IMG/VR virus record: IMGVR_UViG_3300035157_000868
Span: 1 to 21,737 of that record
Direction: 5' to 3' (one strand)
DNA length: 21,737 nucleotides
DNA from: a virus
The notes under the pieces were generated by a model. That model had not been told where the DNA came from. It worked only from the letters and a program-made list of their open reading frames with translations, and searched no databases. Position 1 is the first letter of the stretch, and each line of letters begins with the position of its first letter. Both the position numbers and the translations under genes were made by a program. This document shows, in pieces, positions 9,101-17,744 of this stretch.

Positions 9101-12100
9101 ATGCCACAAAAGACTAATTTAAATATAAGTCCTTATTACGATGATTTTGATAAGGCGAAGAATTACTACAAGGTTTTGTTTAAACCTGGGTATCCAGTTC
9201 AAGCAAGAGAATTAACAGGTCTTCAATCAATATTACAGAATCAAGTTGAATCTTTTGGTAATCATATATTCAAAGAAGGATCTATGGTTATACCTGGATC
9301 TGTTACGTATGATAGTACATATTTTTCATGTAAGGTAAATGGTGATCATCTAGGAATTGATGTTAGCATATATCTTGATGCTTTAGTTGCTGGTGAAGGT
9401 ACACGAGTAAGAGGACAAAATTCTCAAATTGTAGGTAAAATTGTAAATTATATTTTACCACCAGAAGAAAATGTTGATGATATTACAATTTTTGTAAAAT
9501 ATACCGAATCTGATAGTACTGGAGAAAGTACACATTTCCCTAATGGAGAAATATTAGTACTTGATCAAAATGTTACTTATGGAAACACTACATTAGTTTC
9601 TGGAGATACTGTATTAACATTAAATAGTGAAAATGCTTCAACAACTGGTTCTTCTGTTGGGGTAGATTCTGGAGTATATTTCTTAAGAGGTGCATTCGTT
9701 GATACACCAAAATCTGTAGTTGTACTTGAGCCATATTCAAATAAACCATCATATAGAGTTGGATGGGAAATACTTGAAGAATTAGTTAATTCAAATGATG
9801 ATCCTACTTTAAATGATAACGCAAAAGGTTTTACTAATTTTGCTGCTCCAGGTGCTGATAGATTTAAAATTGGTGTAAAATTATCTAAAAAAGCACTTGA
9901 TGATTTTGATGATACTAATTTTGTAGAAGTATTACGTGTAAAGAATGGTGAAGTAAAGAAGATACAAAATAAGTCGACTTATAATGTTATTCGAGAATGG
10001 ATTGCTGGAAGAACATATGATGAATCTGGTAATTATGCTGTAGTTCCTTTTAATGTCAGTGTTCAAAACTCATTAAATGATGAGATAGGATCTAATGGTA
10101 AGTATGTTGAGGGAGAAAAAACTGATGAACTTAATACACCTAATGATGATTTAGCATGTATAGAATTATCACCAGGTACAGCATATGTTAAAGGATATCA
10201 AGTTCCTTTAACTGGAACTACTGTATTGGATGTAGATAAACCAAGAGATACTAAAACTATACAAGCTGGATCTGTTCCTTTTAGAATGGGTAGCCTATTG
10301 AAAGTTAATAATCCACATGGAACACCTTATATTAATCTTGGTGCTAATACATCAGGTGTTGCTAATACCGTAGAACTTTATAGTCAAAGAAAGGGAACTG
10401 GTGTTCCAACTGCTGGTAGTGGTACTAAAATTGGTGAAGCTCGTGTATATTCTTATGGATTATCTGATGCTAGTTATGAGGGAGATAAGACTGAATGGGA
10501 TCTATATTTGTATGATTTACAAACATATACTCAATTGGAGATTGGAAATGGTGCTGGTGGATTAACATATCAGCAAAATATTCTAGCTCCACTTGGTTCT
10601 AAAGTTAGAGGAACAAGTAGTGGTGCTGAAGGATATGTTGCTGGTCATCCAAGTGCTGGTAATATAAACATTAGTGATACATCTGGTGCATTTATTTCTG
10701 GTGAAAAATTAGTATTTAATGAAAAAACAAGTAATGTTGGAGTAAATACATCTACAGCATCAGTTTCAAAAGTTACACAATATACTGTTGATGATATAAA
10801 ATCACTTTTTCAGTCAAAAACTGTAGGTGGTTTTGGTAGTGCTGCTAAAGATTTTACTGCTGATGCAATTCTATATGATAGAATTTTACCTAATTTTTCT
10901 ATAACAGATCAATTAAATATTACTGGTTCTGCTAGTGATGCGTCAGCGACTTGTCCGAATAGGAGATTCTCAGGTGCTGTAGGATTGAAAGTTGATGCTA
11001 TAGTTGGATATAAAGTAGATAATCAAGGTGATCCTGTTTATAATAGGGTTAGTGCTATTTCAGCAGATGGATCAACTTTAACACTTGATGATGTTGCTAC
11101 AGTTGCTGATGTTAATTATGGTGGTTTACCATCAAATGGTACTACAGTTTCTTCTATTTTCACAGTTAAATCTCCAAAACTAATTAATTATAATCGTTCT
11201 GGATTATTTACTAAATTACCTAAAAGGAATATATCCTCGGTTGATCTTTCTAATTCAAGTTTAATAATATCTCGTCAAGTTTCTGATCAAACTGTGGCAG
11301 GTAATAGTTTACAACTTAAGACTTCAGTTGTTATGGAGGATTCTGGTGCTGGTGCTGCTTTAGGAATTACAACAGCATTTTTTGAACCATTTGATGCTGA
11401 AAGATATTCAATTCATTATTCAGATGGTACTACAGAACCTCTAACATCCGATCAGGTTAATATTACTGGTAATGGTAGTGTTATAACCTTTAGAAGTTTA
11501 TCAAAGGCAACAGATAGTAAGGTAGTTGTTAATACTACATTGAAGAAACTTGGACTTTCTAGTAAGGTTAAAAATTATATTAGAAGTTCTCAAGTTGAAG
11601 TAACAAAAACTATTAGTGTATCTAATGGAACTACAAATCTTGGAATTAGCAGTGCTTATGGACTAAGAGTTGAAGATAAGGAAATATCATTAAATGTTCC
11701 TGATGCTGTTAAAGTTCATGCTGTATATGAATCTAAAGATACTGATAAACCAACTTTAGATGGTTTAGTTTTTGTTTCTGGATTGGGACTTGATACAAAT
11801 ACCTTTGTTGGTGAGAAGATTGTTGGTGCTGATAGTAGAGCTATAGCACAAATTGTTAATAGGGTTTCTGATACAACAGTTGAGTATGTACCTTTAAATG
11901 ATAATAATTTTATTAAAGGTGAGAGTGTTACTTTTAAAGAATCTCAAATAACCGCAAATATACAAGGTCTGAATAATGGTAATTATATTGATAGAACTAA
12001 AAATTATACGTTAAATAAGGGTCATAAAAAACAATTCTTAGATTATTCTAGACTTGTAAGAACAGCAAATTCTGCTGCACCTTCTAAGAGGTTACTTATA

Positions 12101-15100
12101 ATATTTGATTATTATGAATCTGCTTTGAATACTGCTGGAGATTTCTATACAGTTAATTCATACACAAAAGATAGATATACTCATGATATTCCAATAATCT
12201 ATACTGATAGATGTCAGGATATTCTTGACTTTAGACCAAGAGTTGTAAAGTTTGAACCTACTGATGCTACTACTTCATCACCATTTTCATATAATAGTAG
12301 AATACTTGAAACAACAACTAGGTATGTTGTAACTCCAGATGAAAGTACTATTTTAGGATATAGTTATTATCTACCTAGAATCGATAAACTTGTTATCAAT
12401 AAGTTTGAAGAAGTTAAACTTATTAAAGGTGTTTCTGATGACAAACCAGCACCACCAACAGAAGTTTCCGATTCAATGGAAGTTGCTCAGATAACATATC
12501 CACCATATCTTTATGATCCTATTAAAGGACCTAAGATTAAGTTATATGATAATAGAAGATTTACTATGAGAGATATTGGAAAACTCGAAAAGAGGATTTC
12601 AAATCTTGAAGTAATGACATCACTTACTGCATTAGAACTTGATACTAAATCACTTCAGGTTAAAGATGCAGATGGTATAGACAGATTTAAGAGTGGATTT
12701 GTTGTTAATGATTTTAAAAATAGAGATTTTATTGACTTTAGGGTTGAAGATGGATCTAGATGTGATGTTGATGTAGTCAATAAAGAATTAATCAGTGCTG
12801 TTGATTTTTGGTCATTAAGAGCAGTATTAGCACTTAATCCAGGAATTGACGCAAATACTGCTGATATGACATCCAATTTGAGTCTTTTAGATCCAAATTG
12901 TAAAAAAACTGGCGATCTATTAACATTAGATTATGATGAAGTTGATTGGATTGTACAACCACAAGCATCTGGTGTTGAGAATATCAACCCATTTAATGTT
13001 ATAGTTTATGTTGGTGGTATTCAGTTAGATCCTCCTTCAGATAATTGGACTAGAACAATATATGTTGATAATCATAGAACAGAGTCTACTGGTAATACTT
13101 GGAATACAATATCTAATGTTGTTTCCGACAATACAGATGTTTCGACCTCAGTAGATGTAACAACACAGGAAGTTATACCAGAAGATGCTTTCAGGAGAAT
13201 AGGAAATCATATTGATACCACAACCACAACTACAACTACTACAACACAAACAGTAGAAACTAGTTTTACTAATCAAATGACTGGTAATAATCAAGAATTT
13301 GATTATGTTGAAAGTGTTAAGATTAGTGGTGAAACAGATCCATTTATGAGATCTAGAAATGTTTATTTTGCTGCTAATGGTTTAAAACCATATACAAAAC
13401 ATATTCATAAACTTGATAGTGGAGTACCTGATATATTCCCTAAATTGATTGAAATTTCAACTACTGCTGGATCTGGTAATGGATTTACAGTTGGTGAAGA
13501 TGTTAGAGTAATGAATGGATTCTATACTATAGGTAAAGTTAAAGCACAAGCACCAAATCATAAGTTTGGAGATGTCTCTAGACCAGAATTTGCTGCGGGA
13601 TTGGGTCATCCAGCAGTTACAGTTGAGACATATTCAGTTGATCCATTTGATAGAACAAGACCAGCACCTTCTAACGCTTATTCCTCAACATCAGTATTAT
13701 TTAATTGTGATATTAGTGAATTAGCAAATAATGAAAATTATTATGGTTATGTTGTTAAGGGTGCGAAATTAATAGGAGAAACATCAGGTACTGAAGCAAC
13801 AGTAACTAACATGGATCTCATGTCAGATAACTGGGGAGATGTTTTAGGAGCATTCTTCTTTAGAAATCCTCATCAAACACCTCAACCTTCAGTATTATTC
13901 TACACTGGAAAGAAAACATTTAGACTTACTGCTAATACTACAGGAGCATTTGTTCCTCCAGGAAGTACTGCTCTTGCTAGTGATGCTAGTGGTACTTATA
14001 GTGGAACTGGTACTATTCTAACTCAAGTTACAGGTACTGTTGGAGTTAGAAATCCTCCCGAACCAGCACAGAAACCAAATGAAATTACTACTACTGTAAA
14101 TGTAAATCAAACTTCAACTACTGTAAGACAAGAAGCACCTTATAGAGATCCTCTAGCACAAACATTTACTGTTGATGAAACTGGAGCATTCTTAACATCA
14201 TTTGATGTTTATTTCTATAAAAAAGATCCAAATGCTAAAGTATTTGTTGAACTTAGAGAAGTTGAATTAGGAACACCTACAAGCTTCCTTGTACAAGGAT
14301 ATGCTCAAGTAGCATTGAACCCTAATGATATTACTACTTCAGATGATGCTTCTATAGCAACTACTATTAGATTCCCATCACCTGTTTACTTAGAATCTGG
14401 TAAAGAATATGCTATTGTATTCTTATCACCAGGATCTGATGAATATGAGATGTGGGTTGCTACTATGGGTCAAAAAAATGTTACTCCACCTGTAGGATTA
14501 CCAGCAACAACTGATGATTCTCAGTTTGGTATTGTAACTAAACAGTATATTGGTGGTAGTTTATTTAAATCTCAAAATGGTACAATTTGGACACCTAGTC
14601 AATATCAAGATCTTAAATTCACTCTTAAAAAAGCAGCATTTGTTCCATCTGGAACGGTAACATTCTACAATAGTTCCATTCAATCTAATGGTGGTGGTAC
14701 GGGTAGTAATGTAATGCCTTTGATGAGTAATCCCATCAGAACACTTCCTAGAAAACTTAAGTTTGGTTTAAGTAATAATGTTACATCTGTAGAACGTGCT
14801 TTATTACCTGTTGGTAGAAAAATAAGTACAGGTCTTGTTTCTGATACTGAAGATAATAGTATTACTGGTGTTATTGAAGATGTAGCTGGACCTTTATTAG
14901 GAATTAAAGTTTCATCTAATGGTTCTGGATATAATACTGGTGGTGCTTGGGGATCAGTTCCTGTTAAATCCGTTGATGGTACTGGAACTGGAGCAACTTT
15001 AAGTATAACCATTGCTAGTGGTGGTGCTATTACTATTAATAGTATAGGTGCTGCTGGTGGAGGTGGAAGTGGTTATAGGGTTGGTGAAGTATTAACAATT

Positions 15101-16648
15101 GATGTTGAAAATAGTAGCGATGTTACTAATGGTGTTGGTGCTAAATTTACAGTAACTGATATTAAGGATGAAATTGATACACTTTATCTAACTGATGTTC
15201 AAGGAGAAAAGTTTGTTACTGGTGATCAAATTATTCATTATGGAGATGCTAATGATACAAGAACAACTCTTACAGGTATAACGGTTGCTTCTGATTCTGT
15301 AGTTACTAATGACATCTATTCAGGAAATGTTATTGAAGTAATTCAACATAATCATGGACATCATGGTGCTAATAATAGCATTAAAATTGAAACAGTTGAA
15401 CCAGATAGCATTAAAACCGCAACTACAAACGACATCTCTGCTACTGATGTTGAGGTAAATGTTGCTTCAACAACACCATTTACATATATGGCTGGAATAA
15501 CAACTGATAGAGGTGAAGCTTTATTGGATGGTGAGGTTGTATCATATGTTGTTGGTGTTAATAAGTTAGCATTAAGTGGAAGAGGACTTGAAGGTACAAC
15601 TGCTATTTCACATTCTTCTGGTTCTAGTATTCAACCATATGAAGTTAATGGTATGCCATTAACAAAGATTAATAAGATACATACTGTTTCAACTAATCAA
15701 ACTCTAAGAAAATTATCAAATATTGATAACTATTACTTAGAACTTGATAGAGGATCAGGTAATAGAGCATCAGGTAAAAATCAATTAAACTTTATAAGTG
15801 AAAAAGCAGTAGGTGGTAGTCATGTTGGAATTTCTCAGAATCATCAATTTAGTAGTGCTTCTCCTAAGTTTAATGTAATTACTCCTGGTAAAGGAACTCG
15901 TGCTAGTGCTGCATTTAGAACTATAAGTGGTACAAGTGCCAATGGAAATGAAGTATCATTCTTAGATCAGGGATTTGAACCAACTATTTTAAATGAAACC
16001 ACATTCTTCCCAACACCTAGATTAGCAGCTTCTTTAACTAATGAAGTAGAAAGATTAGATTCTCTTCCAAGAAACGCATCTCTTACTCTTAAAGTTGATA
16101 TGACTTCTAATGATCCTAATTTATCACCAGTATTAGATGCTCAAAATGCTACATTTGTTTTAGGTAGAAATAAGATCAATTCTCCTATTGATGATTACGT
16201 AACCGATACTAGATCTACTCAATTAGTTGGTGATCCACATGGTTCAATATTTGTTACTAAAAAAGTTAGTTTACAGCAACCTGCAACTTCAATAAAGGTT
16301 TATGTTGCTGCTAATGTACAACCACAAGCAGACTTTAGAGTTTATTATAGATTGTATACTGCTGATTCTAGTGAAACATCTCAAGTTTATAGACCATTCC
16401 CTGGATATTCTAATTTAATAGATACCAATGGTGATGGTTATGGTGATAAGGTTATTGATCTTGGAATGAATGATGGTAGTGCTGATGCTTTAGTCAAGAA
16501 GAGTGGGCAGGATGATTTTGCCGAGTATCAATTTACTGCTAATGATTTGGAACAATTTAGTGGATTTAAAATTAAAATTGTAATGTCATCCACTAATGAG
16601 TGTGTACCAGTTAGACTTAAAGATTTCAGAGCACTTGCTTTAGCATAA
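9101..16648 (+). CDS. Giant virion structural protein with N-terminal DUF4815-like domain
   Basis: 2515 residues. The start, NLNISPYYDDFD followed by LFKPGYPVQARELTGLQSIL and the FGNHIFKEGS segment, is the hallmark of DUF4815, a domain of unknown function found at the N-terminus of tail/baseplate structural proteins of marine T4-like phages; it seems to run to about residue 370. Further marks: DFRPR at residue 1043; a charged possible coiled coil (RDIGKLEKRISNLEVM) near 1150; ten consecutive Thr at 1373-1382; MRSRNVYFAANGLKP near 1420; DPLAQTFTVDETG near 1690, followed by a jelly-roll-like stretch; GSGY modules at 1941 and 1989; a His-rich HNHGHH at 2083-2088; and a C-terminus ending VPVRLKDFRALALA. 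It probably forms a large tail or baseplate attachment and fills the space where T4 has gp9-gp12; no clear match to any one of those is visible. Its stop overlaps the next start (TAATG). Confidence 0.92.
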   Translation: MPQKTNLNISPYYDDFDKAKNYYKVLFKPGYPVQARELTGLQSILQNQVESFGNHIFKEGSMVIPGSVTYDSTYFSCKVNGDHLGIDVSIYLDALVAGEGTRVRGQNSQIVGKIVNYILPPEENVDDITIFVKYTESDSTGESTHFPNGEILVLDQNVTYGNTTLVSGDTVLTLNSENASTTGSSVGVDSGVYFLRGAFVDTPKSVVVLEPYSNKPSYRVGWEILEELVNSNDDPTLNDNAKGFTNFAAPGADRFKIGVKLSKKALDDFDDTNFVEVLRVKNGEVKKIQNKSTYNVIREWIAGRTYDESGNYAVVPFNVSVQNSLNDEIGSNGKYVEGEKTDELNTPNDDLACIELSPGTAYVKGYQVPLTGTTVLDVDKPRDTKTIQAGSVPFRMGSLLKVNNPHGTPYINLGANTSGVANTVELYSQRKGTGVPTAGSGTKIGEARVYSYGLSDASYEGDKTEWDLYLYDLQTYTQLEIGNGAGGLTYQQNILAPLGSKVRGTSSGAEGYVAGHPSAGNINISDTSGAFISGEKLVFNEKTSNVGVNTSTASVSKVTQYTVDDIKSLFQSKTVGGFGSAAKDFTADAILYDRILPNFSITDQLNITGSASDASATCPNRRFSGAVGLKVDAIVGYKVDNQGDPVYNRVSAISADGSTLTLDDVATVADVNYGGLPSNGTTVSSIFTVKSPKLINYNRSGLFTKLPKRNISSVDLSNSSLIISRQVSDQTVAGNSLQLKTSVVMEDSGAGAALGITTAFFEPFDAERYSIHYSDGTTEPLTSDQVNITGNGSVITFRSLSKATDSKVVVNTTLKKLGLSSKVKNYIRSSQVEVTKTISVSNGTTNLGISSAYGLRVEDKEISLNVPDAVKVHAVYESKDTDKPTLDGLVFVSGLGLDTNTFVGEKIVGADSRAIAQIVNRVSDTTVEYVPLNDNNFIKGESVTFKESQITANIQGLNNGNYIDRTKNYTLNKGHKKQFLDYSRLVRTANSAAPSKRLLIIFDYYESALNTAGDFYTVNSYTKDRYTHDIPIIYTDRCQDILDFRPRVVKFEPTDATTSSPFSYNSRILETTTRYVVTPDESTILGYSYYLPRIDKLVINKFEEVKLIKGVSDDKPAPPTEVSDSMEVAQITYPPYLYDPIKGPKIKLYDNRRFTMRDIGKLEKRISNLEVMTSLTALELDTKSLQVKDADGIDRFKSGFVVNDFKNRDFIDFRVEDGSRCDVDVVNKELISAVDFWSLRAVLALNPGIDANTADMTSNLSLLDPNCKKTGDLLTLDYDEVDWIVQPQASGVENINPFNVIVYVGGIQLDPPSDNWTRTIYVDNHRTESTGNTWNTISNVVSDNTDVSTSVDVTTQEVIPEDAFRRIGNHIDTTTTTTTTTTQTVETSFTNQMTGNNQEFDYVESVKISGETDPFMRSRNVYFAANGLKPYTKHIHKLDSGVPDIFPKLIEISTTAGSGNGFTVGEDVRVMNGFYTIGKVKAQAPNHKFGDVSRPEFAAGLGHPAVTVETYSVDPFDRTRPAPSNAYSSTSVLFNCDISELANNENYYGYVVKGAKLIGETSGTEATVTNMDLMSDNWGDVLGAFFFRNPHQTPQPSVLFYTGKKTFRLTANTTGAFVPPGSTALASDASGTYSGTGTILTQVTGTVGVRNPPEPAQKPNEITTTVNVNQTSTTVRQEAPYRDPLAQTFTVDETGAFLTSFDVYFYKKDPNAKVFVELREVELGTPTSFLVQGYAQVALNPNDITTSDDASIATTIRFPSPVYLESGKEYAIVFLSPGSDEYEMWVATMGQKNVTPPVGLPATTDDSQFGIVTKQYIGGSLFKSQNGTIWTPSQYQDLKFTLKKAAFVPSGTVTFYNSSIQSNGGGTGSNVMPLMSNPIRTLPRKLKFGLSNNVTSVERALLPVGRKISTGLVSDTEDNSITGVIEDVAGPLLGIKVSSNGSGYNTGGAWGSVPVKSVDGTGTGATLSITIASGGAITINSIGAAGGGGSGYRVGEVLTIDVENSSDVTNGVGAKFTVTDIKDEIDTLYLTDVQGEKFVTGDQIIHYGDANDTRTTLTGITVASDSVVTNDIYSGNVIEVIQHNHGHHGANNSIKIETVEPDSIKTATTNDISATDVEVNVASTTPFTYMAGITTDRGEALLDGEVVSYVVGVNKLALSGRGLEGTTAISHSSGSSIQPYEVNGMPLTKINKIHTVSTNQTLRKLSNIDNYYLELDRGSGNRASGKNQLNFISEKAVGGSHVGISQNHQFSSASPKFNVITPGKGTRASAAFRTISGTSANGNEVSFLDQGFEPTILNETTFFPTPRLAASLTNEVERLDSLPRNASLTLKVDMTSNDPNLSPVLDAQNATFVLGRNKINSPIDDYVTDTRSTQLVGDPHGSIFVTKKVSLQQPATSIKVYVAANVQPQADFRVYYRLYTADSSETSQVYRPFPGYSNLIDTNGDGYGDKVIDLGMNDGSADALVKKSGQDDFAEYQFTANDLEQFSGFKIKIVMSSTNECVPVRLKDFRALALA
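13217..13246 (+). repeat. Poly-threonine tract (10 Thr codons)
   Basis: Ten consecutive Thr codons (residues 1373-1382 of the DUF4815-type protein), written with mixed ACC/ACA/ACT codons and followed by QTVETSF. The mixed codons mean it is not a simple trinucleotide slippage tract at the DNA level. It sits between a region of mostly polar sequence and the conserved MRSRNVYFAANGLKP segment, so it is probably a linker between domains. Confidence 0.8.
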
Positions 16649-16683
16649 TGATATCTTTTCAGGAATTTTTAGTTTTATGTGAG
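16648..16683 (+). other. Putative capsid-targeting peptide with gp21-type cleavage site
   Basis: Codes residues 1-12, MISFQEFLVLCE, ending at a predicted prohead-protease site L10-C11-E12|G13. The pattern F-[Q/K]-x-F-[L/I] followed by an acidic residue and a small residue is shared with the 84-aa protein at 17288 and with the T4 internal proteins. Functional assignment is by motif only. Confidence 0.55.
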
Positions 16684-17157
16684 GGAGGCTTATCAAGATA
16701 TCTTGGTAAGTCTGAGACCCATGATACAGGTCATATATCACCTGATCGTGGTGATGATGAAAACGAAAATCGTAAAAAGAGAAGAAGTCTTGAAAAAGAT
16801 TTGAGAAAGCACAGAATTGGTTATAGAAAAACAACTGGAAAATATAAGTATGAGGATGGAACTTCTGCTCGTGAAGTTTCTTATGCAACAACACGTCCTG
16901 CTGGAATGTCAAAAAGAGAATTTGGCAAAAGGATGAGACAACTTGGTGCTAAGTACGGTCAAGAGTCAGTTATTACAAAGAAAGCTGGTAAATCTGCTAG
17001 ATTACATTATACCGATAAGAGTGGAAGAAGTCCTGATAATATAGGATCAGCAAAACCAGGTCCACATCCAGATGGTTATGGCGAAACAGGTGAAAAGAAA
17101 CAAAGAGGTGATAAATTAAAAGATAAGAAAAAGGATAGGGATTTCCATTATTCATGA
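16648..17157 (+). CDS. Small basic protein with capsid-targeting-like N-terminus
   Basis: 169 residues; no named family assigned. The N-terminus MISFQEFLVLCE|GG resembles the T4 internal-protein capsid-targeting sequence (IPIII begins MKTYQEFIAE) and has L-C-E|G, matching the T4 gp21 prohead-protease rule of [L/I]-x-E before A/G. The rest is polar and strongly basic: about 40 Lys/Arg against about 25 Asp/Glu, with patches RKKRR (42-46) and KLKDKKKDRD near the end. A middle section, MSKREFGKRMRQLGAKYGQESVI, is likely helical. No membrane segment or signal peptide for export. The A of its ATG is the last base of the upstream TAA (TAATG), and its stop overlaps the next start (ATGA), so translation is probably coupled. 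Inference: a head-internal protein packaged with the DNA. It could instead be an unrelated small virion protein. Confidence 0.85.
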   Translation: MISFQEFLVLCEGGLSRYLGKSETHDTGHISPDRGDDENENRKKRRSLEKDLRKHRIGYRKTTGKYKYEDGTSAREVSYATTRPAGMSKREFGKRMRQLGAKYGQESVITKKAGKSARLHYTDKSGRSPDNIGSAKPGPHPDGYGETGEKKQRGDKLKDKKKDRDFHYS

Positions 17158-17291
17158 GAAACTCTGTAAATCCAGCAACTAAATTCATTATAGATCCTAG
17201 TGGATCTGGTAAATTAGTAAAATTTCATCTCCCAATAGATCTTAGAACTGTTGAGGATAAGTTAAAACAATATCCGTTTAATCAGATATGA
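17154..17291 (+). CDS. 45-residue hypothetical protein, overlapping both neighbours
   Basis: An ATG at 17154 opens 45 codons ending at TGA 17289-17291. It starts inside the stop of the upstream gene (ATGA at 17154-17157) and ends inside the start of the downstream gene (ATGA at 17288-17291), so it exactly fills what would otherwise be a 130-nt gap in a fully packed operon. The product begins MRNSVNPATKFIIDPSGSGK and continues with LPIDLRTVEDKLKQYPF; it is neither hydrophobic nor low-complexity. Its DPSGSGK is not a proper P-loop (no G-x4-GK[T/S]). No function recognised. Its reality rests on the overlaps and on sensible amino-acid composition. Confidence 0.72.
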   Translation: MRNSVNPATKFIIDPSGSGKLVKFHLPIDLRTVEDKLKQYPFNQI

Positions 17292-17317
17292 AAACTTTTA
17301 AACATTTTTTAGAAGAA
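17288..17317 (+). other. Putative capsid-targeting peptide with gp21-type cleavage site
   Basis: Codes residues 1-10, MKTFKHFLEE, with predicted cleavage before A11. M-K-T-[F/Y]-x-x-F-[L/I]-x-E-A is shared position by position with the T4 IPIII leader. This is the stronger of the two candidates in the cassette. Confidence 0.65.
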
Positions 17318-17542
17318 GCAGCTAATGCTATTAAGAGTATTAGAGATAGTGGATTTAAATTAAAGAAAGGTGGGTATAAAGATCCATCTTTACCTGATGG
17401 TATGATGAGATGGGGATGGACAATTAAGAAAGCAAAACTTAATAAAGATGATAAGATTAATTCCCTATATAAGGATATTAATAATCCTAAAAAACCATCT
17501 GAAAAGGATTTAATTAACGGTTTACCTATTAAAAAAGCATGA
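17288..17542 (+). CDS. 84-residue basic protein with capsid-targeting-like N-terminus
   Basis: The N-terminus MKTFKHFLEEAA is close to the T4 internal-protein targeting peptide (MKTYQEFIAE-A) and contains L8-E9-E10|A11, a match to the gp21 protease cleavage rule. After that site the protein is small (74 residues) and basic, with about twice as many Lys/Arg as Asp/Glu, and includes FKLKKGGYKDPSLPDG and a MMRWGWTIKKAKL segment. No recognised enzyme motif, no export signal. It is coupled at both ends by ATGA overlaps (17288-17291 and 17539-17542) and has no visible ribosome-binding site, so it probably depends on translation of the gene upstream. Inference: a head-internal protein or a scaffold-associated protein that is trimmed during prohead maturation. 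Confidence 0.85.
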   Translation: MKTFKHFLEEAANAIKSIRDSGFKLKKGGYKDPSLPDGMMRWGWTIKKAKLNKDDKINSLYKDINNPKKPSEKDLINGLPIKKA

Positions 17543-17742
17543 TACCAGTTGAAGGACATAAGAACCTATTTCGTGATGAAAAAACAGGTGCTATAGTAAG
17601 TACAGATACTAATGCTTATACGGATTATGTTTCTGCTAAAAATAGAAAAATTGATGAAAAAGCAGAATTGGATAAAATGAAAAAAGATATTGATGAAATT
17701 AAGACTTTATTAAAACAATTAACTAATCAGATAACATCTTAA
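17539..17742 (+). CDS. 67-residue small protein with C-terminal coiled coil
   Basis: The last gene of the overlapping cassette; its ATG overlaps the upstream TGA (ATGA at 17539). The N-terminal half (MIPVEGHKNLFRDEKTGAIV, then NAYTDYVSAKN) looks like a small compact domain. The C-terminal half, about residues 37-66 (EKAELDKMKKDIDEIKTLL and onward), is a heptad-patterned helix and so a likely coiled coil for oligomerisation. Similar short proteins (GHKNLxRDxxxGAIV followed by a coiled coil) occur in marine T4-like phages next to structural genes; this is recollection and their function is not known to me. It has no capsid-targeting motif, unlike two of its cassette neighbours. A late promoter box follows 2 nt after its stop. 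Confidence 0.85.
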   Translation: MIPVEGHKNLFRDEKTGAIVSTDTNAYTDYVSAKNRKIDEKAELDKMKKDIDEIKTLLKQLTNQITS

Positions 17743-17744
17743 AG

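Noticed and set aside
12655-15012. Minus-strand frames of 73 and 110 codons inside the DUF4815-type gene
   Set aside because: Antisense shadows; Pro/Val-rich sequence arises from reading Gly/Thr codons backwards.
17193-17216. DPSGSGK in the 45-aa protein as an ATP-binding P-loop
   Set aside because: It lacks the G-x4-GK[T/S] spacing and the protein is far too short for an ATPase fold.
16640-17559. Minus-strand frames of 90, 63 and 93 codons opposite the small-gene cassette
   Set aside because: The + strand genes there form an exact chain of overlaps, and the minus-strand products are His/Phe/Tyr-rich shadow sequences without start signals.
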